Assembly (NCBI GenBank): GCA_036626215.1 | Contig: JAZKSG010000008.1 | Span: 1-41,694, forward strand | Direction: 5' to 3' | DNA from: JAZKSG01 sp036626215 | Lineage (GTDB): Archaea > Thermoplasmatota > E2 > DHVEG-1 | Length of the DNA stretch: 41,694 nt | In this document: in pieces, positions 1-5,805 of the stretch | Position numbering within the stretch: the first letter of the stretch is position 1 | Layout of the letters: each line of letters starts with the position of its first letter | Notes under the pieces: model-generated | What the model was told of the DNA's origin: nothing | Databases searched by the model: none | The model's input: the letters and a program-made list of their open reading frames with translations, nothing else | Program-made: the position numbers and the translations under genes

Positions 1-1
1 A

Positions 2-85
2 TCAAATCCTTACGATATTTCAACACCAAAACCATATGATATCGTATACGATAACCGCAATGGGATGCATAACGAACCTTCATAA
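2..85 (+). CDS. possible C-terminal end of a gene entering from the left edge
   Basis: Reading frame 2 is open from the left edge to a TAA at 83-85 and gives 27 residues rich in N, P, Y and D (segments NPYD, KPYDIVYDN, NEPS), which look protein-like. The start lies outside the window, so no family can be named. Frame 3 is also open here, so this is only a plausible reading. It would converge on ribH with the hairpin at 123-138 between the two stop codons. Confidence 0.3.
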   Translation, partial: SNPYDISTPKPYDIVYDNRNGMHNEPS

Positions 86-122
86 AAAAAAGAAACGCTA
101 CCCTTGTGTTAAAAATTACCCA

Positions 123-138
123 CCGGAGCAAGCTCCGG
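123..138. repeat. perfect GC-rich hairpin between convergent genes
   Basis: CCGGAGC-AA-GCTCCGG is a perfect 7-bp inverted repeat with a 2-base centre in very AT-rich surroundings. It sits about 30 bases beyond the ribH stop. Its GC content sets it apart. It could be a transcription stop for converging transcripts or a copy of a dispersed REP-like palindrome; one copy cannot separate these. Confidence 0.55.
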
Positions 139-167
139 GGTATTAAACCCAAGTAGGAATAAAATTT

Positions 168-593
168 TTAGAGATGTAGCCTTCTATGTAGTTTTACCAC
201 TGATTCAACTGCTGATTTAGCACGTTCTATACGATCCTCAGCCTGTAGACGTGTCATACCTGGCCCGCTTATACCGAGACCTACCGGTTTATCGTATTCT
301 ACAGATAAATCAGCTATTTTACGGGATGCATGCTGTATAACGATGTCATCATGTTCTGTTTCACCTTCAATAACTGCACCGATTGCTACTACTCCATCTA
401 TGTCTTTACGTTCCAACAATTTTTTTATTGCAATACCCATATCAAAAACACCAGGTACTTTAACTATCTGAGTGATTTCTGATCCTAGAAACTGCGCGTG
501 TTCTTTTGCTCTTTCCAGCATCATCATTGTTATATCATAGTGAAACTCTGATACAACTGCTCCAATTTTAACATCTTCTCTATTTTTTGCCAT
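168..593 (-). CDS. ribH: 6,7-dimethyl-8-ribityllumazine synthase
   Basis: Condenses 5-amino-6-ribitylaminouracil with 3,4-dihydroxy-2-butanone 4-phosphate to lumazine, the penultimate riboflavin step, in the cytoplasm. Family landmarks visible: SEFHYDI near the N-terminus, VPGVFDMG in the middle, and GAVIEGETEHDD carrying the conserved catalytic-loop histidine. At 141 residues it has normal archaeal length. The ATG at 593 (MAKNRED) is chosen because GGAGG lies 12 bases upstream; an upstream in-frame start adds nine non-conserved residues and precedes that site. It is the last gene of the ribB-ribL-ribC-ribH run, with 34 bases between it and ribC. Confidence 0.93.
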   Translation of the reverse strand: MAKNREDVKIGAVVSEFHYDITMMMLERAKEHAQFLGSEITQIVKVPGVFDMGIAIKKLLERKDIDGVVAIGAVIEGETEHDDIVIQHASRKIADLSVEYDKPVGLGISGPGMTRLQAEDRIERAKSAVESVVKLHRRLHL

Positions 594-627
594 AATAAAT
601 TTATTCCTCCAAAAAAACATAGTTTTT

Positions 628-1095
628 TTATTTCTTTATAGATCCTTCATCTTCAAATCCTTCCCGGATTCCTCTACCAGCCTCTCTAGCAAGTTTATCA
701 GGATGAAACAAGAGTTTTAAAACATTCAAAGCATGTTCACGAGCTCTTCGATCTGCCAACCAAGCAAGTTCTTTCTCATCCTCTGTTTCATCCATATGAA
801 CAAATACTTCTATAACATGTTTATTACACATCAACTGAACCTGTATAAGACCCTGGCTTGCCTCATGCGCACATTGTTTATCAATCGGTTCAGGGCCAGG
901 CATACCCAAAGCCATACCGATATCACAATTTTGTTCCTCTAAAAGTATTTTACATGCAACTGGGAGATCCTTCACGCCAGGAACAGTTTTACGGATTATT
1001 TTAAAACCTGTATCGTTGTTTTTAAGTTCATCTATAGCCGAACTAGCCATATCGTAACGGGCGAAAGTAGTATCTGCAATACCTATACGTTTCAT
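628..1095 (-). CDS. ribC: archaeal-type riboflavin synthase
   Basis: Dismutates two lumazine molecules to riboflavin. The N-terminus (KRIGIADTTFARYDMA) and the VPGVKDLPVACK block are typical of the archaeal pentameric enzyme, which is a paralogue of lumazine synthase and unrelated to the trimeric bacterial RibE. The similarity to the neighbouring ribH (VPGV block) is visible by eye. 155 residues, normal length. Its ATG overlaps the ribL stop by four bases (ATGA), suggesting translational coupling. Confidence 0.93.
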   Translation of the reverse strand: MKRIGIADTTFARYDMASSAIDELKNNDTGFKIIRKTVPGVKDLPVACKILLEEQNCDIGMALGMPGPEPIDKQCAHEASQGLIQVQLMCNKHVIEVFVHMDETEDEKELAWLADRRAREHALNVLKLLFHPDKLAREAGRGIREGFEDEGSIKK

Positions 1096-1565
1096 TTTTT
1101 ACCCTCTATCCGCTCGATGTTTTTCTGAATACTATATGCACTAATAATTTTGTTAATAATTTTACGAGTGCCTTTGAGATCGCTACCTTCACTGTATTTA
1201 GGAAGTCTAAAAACCTCTGCATCTATATCTCTCTTTTGTAAATTAGTTCGTATCTCCTCTTCTTTATGAATTTGATCATAACCCAACGCGATGACATCAG
1301 GTTTTATCTCATTGACTATCTCATACATGTCATCTTCGTGACCAAGATAAGCTTTATCAACCACTTCCAACTCTTTAATAAGGTTTAACCTGGTATGCTC
1401 AGAGTTTACTGGTTCATGTTTAAGTTTTCTAACAGTTGAATCAGTAGCCACCACCACTATCAGTTCATCACCAAGTTTTTTCGCTTCTTTAAGATAATAG
1501 ATATGGCCCATATGTAAAAGGTCGAATGTGCCGCTCGCCATCACTTTTTTGACCATTTTTTCCAT
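1092..1565 (-). CDS. ribL: archaeal FAD synthetase (nucleotidyltransferase)
   Basis: Transfers AMP from ATP to FMN, making FAD. The glycerol-3-phosphate cytidylyltransferase-like fold shows in ASGTFDLLHMGH (HxGH nucleotide-binding motif, about residues 10-20), the VVVATDSTV strand, and ALGYDQ in place of an ISTTxxR-type end. 157 residues, as in the Methanocaldococcus jannaschii family. The ORF overlaps the ribB 3' end by 25 bases; a second ATG at 1556 (MVKKVMASGTFD) reduces the overlap to 16 and aligns better with relatives, so the start is uncertain by three codons. Confidence 0.9.
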   Translation of the reverse strand: MEKMVKKVMASGTFDLLHMGHIYYLKEAKKLGDELIVVVATDSTVRKLKHEPVNSEHTRLNLIKELEVVDKAYLGHEDDMYEIVNEIKPDVIALGYDQIHKEEEIRTNLQKRDIDAEVFRLPKYSEGSDLKGTRKIINKIISAYSIQKNIERIEGKK

Positions 1566-2242
1566 GTCTCCACAATATCTTTTCCCTCTAAGAAAACTAA
1601 ACCATTTCTTTCAGCATAATCAATAGACTCTTTTTTAGACAAAGCTTTTCCATCATCACCCATCATTTCACAGCCACAACCAACCGGCACAATCCCTGCC
1701 ATCATTAATAATGAAACTACTAACTCTGTATGACCCCGCCTTGAATCTATTAAACCTTCTGCAGCTTTACATATAGGGATATGCCCCGGCGTCCTAAAAC
1801 TATCGCCGAATAATTCAACAGCTTTTCTGCTATTGACATCTTTTATTTTTTTAGATAACTCAGCTATTTTTCTCATAGTCAAACTTCGATCGAAATCAGT
1901 TATACCTGTAAAAGTATCACGATGATTAATATAGAGGGAAAAAGAAGATTTATTATCATATGGAATGTCATCAGCAACTAATGATTTTAAAACAGGATAC
2001 CGGTTGTTTATATCTGAAAACATTTCTGATAAAAAAGGAAGATTCAATTTATCAGCTATCCTATATGAGAGCATGATGAAGATTAATCCTCCGCCATCAT
2101 TACGCATGGTTCTAACGTTTTTCCATGTCGCATGTTTAGCAGATAAAACTAGATCTGTTTCACCCTCTCGGCTGTCGCCATCGTAGATTAAAACAAATTT
2201 TCCTTGTTTAAGATTATCTATAGCTTCTTTGATTTTTTCTAT
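1541..2242 (-). CDS. ribB: 3,4-dihydroxy-2-butanone 4-phosphate synthase, apparent non-ATG start
   Basis: Converts ribulose 5-phosphate to the four-carbon precursor of riboflavin. Catalytic landmarks: REGETD, RNDGGGLI, SSFSLYINHR, FTGITD, SRRGHTE and CEMMGDDG. The only ATG that could open the frame (2107) lies after REGETD, so it would drop metal-binding and catalytic residues. The frame remains open upstream to a TAA at 2249-2251, and that stretch (KIKEAIDNLKQGKFVLIYD) matches the normal N-terminus, but it holds no ATG, GTG or TTG. An ATA codon at 2242 sits 8 bases after GGGGGT and is used here as the inferred start (233 residues, normal size). A base error in the assembly is the main alternative. 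No FMN riboswitch was seen upstream. Confidence 0.88.
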   Translation of the reverse strand: MEKIKEAIDNLKQGKFVLIYDGDSREGETDLVLSAKHATWKNVRTMRNDGGGLIFIMLSYRIADKLNLPFLSEMFSDINNRYPVLKSLVADDIPYDNKSSFSLYINHRDTFTGITDFDRSLTMRKIAELSKKIKDVNSRKAVELFGDSFRTPGHIPICKAAEGLIDSRRGHTELVVSLLMMAGIVPVGCGCEMMGDDGKALSKKESIDYAERNGLVFLEGKDIVETWKKWSKK

Positions 2243-2320
2243 AAAATTTTACCCCCAAATATAGAAAGAAGGATAACAGACTAATGAAAATAAGATTTTG
2301 GGTTGCTACCAAAAAGTAAG

Positions 2321-2527
2321 TTACTCAGTGGGTTTTTTCTTTTGCGAATTAAAAAAACTAGTTATATATCCCGCTATACGGTTTCTTAAAACATTACTAT
2401 TTACATCGCTAAGTTCTTCAACTTTAGATTTATTATGCTGGAAATCATCGCTAATAAACTCTTCAGGATGTTTTTCAATAAGTTTCATTGCAACATTCTT
2501 AATAAAGGCAGGTTTTATATTACCCAG
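2321..2527 (-). CDS. rps17e: 30S ribosomal protein S17e
   Basis: Small archaeal/eukaryotic-type ribosomal protein of the 30S subunit. The order GNIKPAFIKNVAMKLIEKHP, EEFISDDFQHNK, VEELSDV and LRNRIAGYITSFF follows the family throughout, ending with a short basic tail. Relatives begin M-G-N/K-I; here the codon before Gly is CTG (2527), placed 4-6 bases after a strong GGTGAT ribosome-binding site. A GTG at 2536 is in frame but lies inside that site and adds three residues. I therefore favour a CTG start; GTG is the alternative. A TATA-like element (TTTATATAATA) is near 2566-2580. Seventy-eight bases separate it from ribB. Confidence 0.85.
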   Translation of the reverse strand: MGNIKPAFIKNVAMKLIEKHPEEFISDDFQHNKSKVEELSDVNSNVLRNRIAGYITSFFNSQKKKPTE

Positions 2528-2707
2528 AATTATCACCTTTTAATCTGTAACCGCTCGGAATATCTTTTTATTATATAAATACTTTGGATTCTCAGATTTA
2601 GTAAAACAAACACTTTGCCAAAAAAACAAGCAATCTTTATAAGTAATGAGGATAATATTAATAATATAACAAATAAAAGTAATGTAGTATAGGAAGTGAA
2701 ATTAAAC

Positions 2708-2872
2708 ATGCCTGTAGAATATGATGAATATAATGGAAATCCAGTTATCGTATTAAAAAAAGATGAAAATGATCTTTATCCTTTTAGATTTGGACTACGA
2801 AAAGCAGAACTGATAGTAGAACATATAGATGAAATTAAGAAATTCGTAGAAAAAAATAGTGAAAGTAGCTAA
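2708..2872 (+). CDS. small conserved-looking 54-aa protein
   Basis: ATG at 2708 preceded by GGAAGTGA, stop TAA at 2870. The protein is acidic at the start (PVEYDEYNGNPVIVLKKDE) and then has YPFRFGLRKAELI and a helix DEIKKFVEKN. It has no membrane segment and no metal motif. From memory, short proteins of this shape (YNGNPVIVLK...PFRFG..KA) recur in euryarchaeal genomes without a function. A TATA-like TTTATAAG at 2636-2643 gives it its own promoter. A real gene is likely; function unknown. Confidence 0.7.
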   Translation: MPVEYDEYNGNPVIVLKKDENDLYPFRFGLRKAELIVEHIDEIKKFVEKNSESS

Positions 2873-2961
2873 AATCCATTCTATAGAATTATCTCATTAT
2901 CAGCTATTCATCTAATATAAACCATTCTCTTTTTTTAACCAAAAGAAATATAATCCAAGGT

Positions 2962-3894
2962 ATGCTTTTTACCAACAAGAAAAAAACAGGGGAGGAAGAT
3001 TTTATCTCTTCAAAAAAACCATCCTTAAAAACCCTAGCTGGAAAAAAAATACAACAACTAGAGAAACATGCTGTAAAAAGCAGTGTGATGCGGAAACTCG
3101 GATCAATGATATACAACTCCAACCTATATAATTTTATATCAAAAAAAATAGAGGAGTTTCGAAACTATAAACTTATAGAAGAAATTAAAAACCAAGAAGT
3201 ACCAGAACATATAGCTGTAATAATGGATGGAAACCGTCGTTTCGCAAAAAGTTTTGGTTTAGACGCCGAAGCAGGTCATCTATTAGGCAGAGATAAAATA
3301 AAAGAGGTTTTAGAATGGTGTCTAGAACTCAATATAAAAAATCTAACAATATATGCTTTTTCAACTGAAAACTTCAAAAGAGAAGAGAGTGAAGTAAAAT
3401 CTTTGATGGATCTATGTAAAAAAGAGTTAGACAAAGCAAAAAAAGACTCACGTATACATAAAAACAAAGTCAAAATTAGAGTCATAGGAAATCTTGAAAT
3501 ACTTCCAGAAGAGATTAAAGAATCAGCGGAATACATAATGAAACAGACAGAAGACTATGACAACTATTCACTTAACGTAGCGTTAGCATACGGCGGCAGA
3601 CAAGAAATAATACAAGCTATTAAGAAAATAGCAGAGGACGTCAAAAAAGACAACATAAAGATAGAAGAAATACAGGAAAAAATTGTTTCAAAATATTTAT
3701 ACACAAATGGTCTTCCTGATCCAGATTTGATATTAAGGACATCAGGTGAAGAAAGAATTTCCAATTTTCTACTATGGCAACTGGCATATTCAGAGCTGTA
3801 TTTTTCAGATGTATACTGGCCTGCCTTCCAAAAAAGAGATTTTTTAGACGCCATAAAAACATGTCAAAAGAGACAAAGACGTTTTGGAGAATAA
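2962..3894 (+). CDS. uppS: cis-prenyltransferase (undecaprenyl/polyprenyl diphosphate synthase)
   Basis: Adds isopentenyl units in cis to an allylic diphosphate to make the long lipid carrier for glycan assembly and protein glycosylation at the membrane. Motifs: HIAVIMDGNRRFAK (catalytic Asp), AGHLLGRDK, TIYAFSTENFKR, YGGRQEI, and the C-terminal PDPDLILRTSGEERISNF followed by SELYFSD. The core starts near residue 80; about 75 lysine-rich residues precede it, more than in bacteria (about 250 aa in total). A later ATG at 3091 would remove 43 of them, so the start is uncertain. TATA-like TAATATAAACC is about 45 bases upstream of 2962. Convergent with the next gene, only 5 bases between stops. 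Confidence 0.92.
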   Translation: MLFTNKKKTGEEDFISSKKPSLKTLAGKKIQQLEKHAVKSSVMRKLGSMIYNSNLYNFISKKIEEFRNYKLIEEIKNQEVPEHIAVIMDGNRRFAKSFGLDAEAGHLLGRDKIKEVLEWCLELNIKNLTIYAFSTENFKREESEVKSLMDLCKKELDKAKKDSRIHKNKVKIRVIGNLEILPEEIKESAEYIMKQTEDYDNYSLNVALAYGGRQEIIQAIKKIAEDVKKDNIKIEEIQEKIVSKYLYTNGLPDPDLILRTSGEERISNFLLWQLAYSELYFSDVYWPAFQKRDFLDAIKTCQKRQRRFGE

Positions 3895-3899
3895 AGAAG

Positions 3900-4268
3900 C
3901 TATAAGTTTTTCTCCTCGTTTTTTTCTTCTTTTTTAAAAACTTTTAAATCCTCATTTTTTTCAACTTCTGAAGCTATCTCCGCCAGCTTAGCAAACTGTG
4001 TATGGATAAAACACAGTATTACGCCAACACCGATAAGCAACACAGAAAAAGCGATCATCGAGCCAGATATATCTGAATAGGCAACTCCATAAACAAATGA
4101 AAAAAAGATGTTATTGGAAGCAGCAAAAAAAAAAGCTATAGTCTTTAAAAAAATAAAAAGAATTAGAAGTATAACGCCAAGGGTGATTGTTATCTTGCTT
4201 AGCAGGCCTGTTGTAAAATCGTTATGGGTGGAATAAAATTTTTTAGCCATATTTTTTATATAATCCAA
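3900..4268 (-). CDS. small two-helix membrane protein of unknown function
   Basis: 122 residues with two hydrophobic helices (about 26-50, LSKITITLGVILLILFIF, and 68-90, IAFSVLLIGVGVILCFI) and a charged C-terminal tail rich in K and E. No enzyme motif. A TTG at 4268 is the likely start, as GGAGGAGGAG stands immediately upstream; the ATG at 4250 would be about 20 bases from that site. It lies 36 bases after prefoldin beta on the same strand, so probably co-transcribed. Function unknown. Confidence 0.7.
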   Translation of the reverse strand: MDYIKNMAKKFYSTHNDFTTGLLSKITITLGVILLILFIFLKTIAFFFAASNNIFFSFVYGVAYSDISGSMIAFSVLLIGVGVILCFIHTQFAKLAEIASEVEKNEDLKVFKKEEKNEEKNL

Positions 4269-4304
4269 TAACTCCTCCTCCGAGTGTGAGAAGGTATGTT
4301 TTTA

Positions 4305-4703
4305 TTAGCTTGATTTAACTGCTCCACCGCCGGCAGCACCACCGCCGCCTTGTTGCATGCTTAGAGAATTCTGTACTTTGCTTTGTAATTCACTAAGTTT
4401 TTCTTTAGTTCTTCCTTCCTGTTTTTCAAGTGTATTCTTTCTTAGATCTAGTGACTCTTTGTTTGACTCGAGATCGTCAATAATTTCTTTTTTGTTTTTT
4501 GCTTTAATCAACACCGATCCAACACTTCTATATATAGGTGTTTTTTCTTCTGTTTTATCTAGTTCCTCAAGAGCTTGACTTATCTCTCTCAGATTCATTT
4601 CTACTTGTTGCTTTTGTTGCATTATTGTCTGTAGTTGACTTCTTAGCTGTTGTAATCTAGATATTTGATCTTGTAATTGTTTAGACATGTCTTCTTCTGC
4701 CAT
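4305..4703 (-). CDS. pfdB: prefoldin beta subunit
   Basis: Subunit of the hexameric archaeal chaperone that holds unfolded proteins at the tips of coiled coils and passes them to the thermosome. Two long heptad-repeat helices flank a beta-hairpin region TPIYRSVGSVLIKA (about 55-68), exactly as in the beta family. 132 residues, slightly long owing to a glycine-rich tail (QQGGGGAAGGGA) and a short MAEEDMS lead. GGAGTAGG precedes the ATG. The cognate alpha subunit is not in the window. Confidence 0.93.
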   Translation of the reverse strand: MAEEDMSKQLQDQISRLQQLRSQLQTIMQQKQQVEMNLREISQALEELDKTEEKTPIYRSVGSVLIKAKNKKEIIDDLESNKESLDLRKNTLEKQEGRTKEKLSELQSKVQNSLSMQQGGGGAAGGGAVKSS

Positions 4704-4872
4704 ATTTTTTCCTACTCCTTAATCACTTATTGAAGGGTATAAGGGTTTTGGTTAATAAATATTTGTCAAATGATTTAAAATATTGGTTATGTTATTGGAA
4801 ATTTGAGATAAAATAGTTTTTTAAGTATTTACCGGTTTTACAATTTGATGTTTACTGGTGTTGATTTGCGTT

Positions 4873-5214
4873 ATGAGTGAAGTAATTCAGTATAGAGATG
4901 TAGTGGCTTTAGATTATTCATTGGAGAAAGGCGAGATTAAAATAAGGATAGACGGTATCGCTGATAATTATTATTCTGATATCGACAAACTGAGTATTAA
5001 CCCGGAGGAAACTGATTTGAGTAGTATCCAGGTTTTTAAAAACTGTGTAAGATTGTTTTTTTCTAGTCCTACTATTTGCAATCTTAGAAGTAGTAGATAT
5101 TTTAACAATATGATATGTGGAGTAAAATTTGAGGGAAAAGATGAAGATAAAGTAGTAGAAAAGTTGGAAGGTCTATCTGAGAGGTTGAAAATGGAAGAGA
5201 GTAGGGGAAGATAG
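4873..5214 (+). CDS. unknown protein, first of a tandem paralogue pair
   Basis: About 113 residues from ATG 4873 (MSEVIQYRDV); upstream in-frame GTG/TTG codons are not needed. No known domain recognised. It shares an ordered set of blocks with the next gene: [MI]KIR[IM][DE]G, [DN]YY, SINP, an 'LICD/TICN' block and GVKFEGKD[EK]DKV. The pattern suggests a small soluble beta-rich domain followed by a charged helix. Unlike its neighbour it has three cysteines and lacks the basic tail. No clear ribosome-binding site precedes it; GGTG ends 12 bases before the ATG. Confidence 0.72.
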   Translation: MSEVIQYRDVVALDYSLEKGEIKIRIDGIADNYYSDIDKLSINPEETDLSSIQVFKNCVRLFFSSPTICNLRSSRYFNNMICGVKFEGKDEDKVVEKLEGLSERLKMEESRGR

Positions 5215-5263
5215 ATAAGCTAGCTATAAGAATGATGTTAAATATATTTTGGAGAGGAAAAAA

Positions 5264-5656
5264 ATGGCTAATGATGTACTTCATCAAAAAATGAGAGTCA
5301 AGATTGAATATAATCGTAGTTCTAACCAAATGAAAATTAGGATGGAAGGAAGTGAAGAAGACTACTATGCTAACTTAGAAAAAGTTTCTATTAATCCTAA
5401 GGTTGTAGATGTCAACAGTTTTGAGATAAGAAAAAACGGTGTTAGTATGGATTTTAACGCTCCTCTTATTTGTGATGCTGAAAAAGAGGATGTATCTGAT
5501 TCTTTGTTAGTTGGAGTGAAATTTGAGGGGAAAGATAAGGATAAAGTGGATGAAGAGGTTGAAAAGAGAGCAAAGGATTTTGGTCCAGAGTGGAAGAAAG
5601 CTGTTGAGAAAAGAAGAGAAAGGATTAGAAAGCGTCAGGAGAAGATGGCTGACTGA
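5264..5656 (+). CDS. unknown protein, second of a tandem paralogue pair
   Basis: 131 residues from ATG 5264, with GGAGAGG at 5251-5257 fixing the start. It repeats the block order of the previous gene (MKIRMEG, DYYANLEKVSINP, APLICD, GVKFEGKDKDKV) and then adds a strongly basic helical tail (EKRRERIRKRQEKMAD), which could bind nucleic acid or a partner. No cysteines apart from the LICD one, no membrane segment. It is 49 bases downstream of its paralogue, so likely the same transcript. Function unknown. Confidence 0.75.
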   Translation: MANDVLHQKMRVKIEYNRSSNQMKIRMEGSEEDYYANLEKVSINPKVVDVNSFEIRKNGVSMDFNAPLICDAEKEDVSDSLLVGVKFEGKDKDKVDEEVEKRAKDFGPEWKKAVEKRRERIRKRQEKMAD

Positions 5657-5742
5657 AATAGAGCTTTTTTAATGTTTTTCGTCTATATCCAAAACTTTCA
5701 TATAGTAAGATTTATATTTTAATATATATTAATAGAAAATAT

Positions 5743-5797
5743 TATATATAAAGATACAAATATAGAAATATAGAATAGAATATAAAGCAAGGGGGAT
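5743..5797 (+). promoter_or_regulatory. promoter and ribosome-binding site of the C25-like gene
   Basis: The 149 bases before the gene are almost pure A/T with several TATA-like runs; the one at about 5743-5757 (ATTATATATAAAGA) would start transcription near 5780. GGGGGAT at 5791-5797 lies 9 bases before the ATG and is a strong ribosome-binding site. The exact TATA box cannot be decided by eye. Confidence 0.5.
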
Positions 5798-5805
5798 AAA
5801 AAATT

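Noticed and set aside
2243..2320. FMN riboswitch upstream of ribB
   Set aside because: The 78-base gap is too short and A/T-rich, with none of the conserved RFN element blocks.
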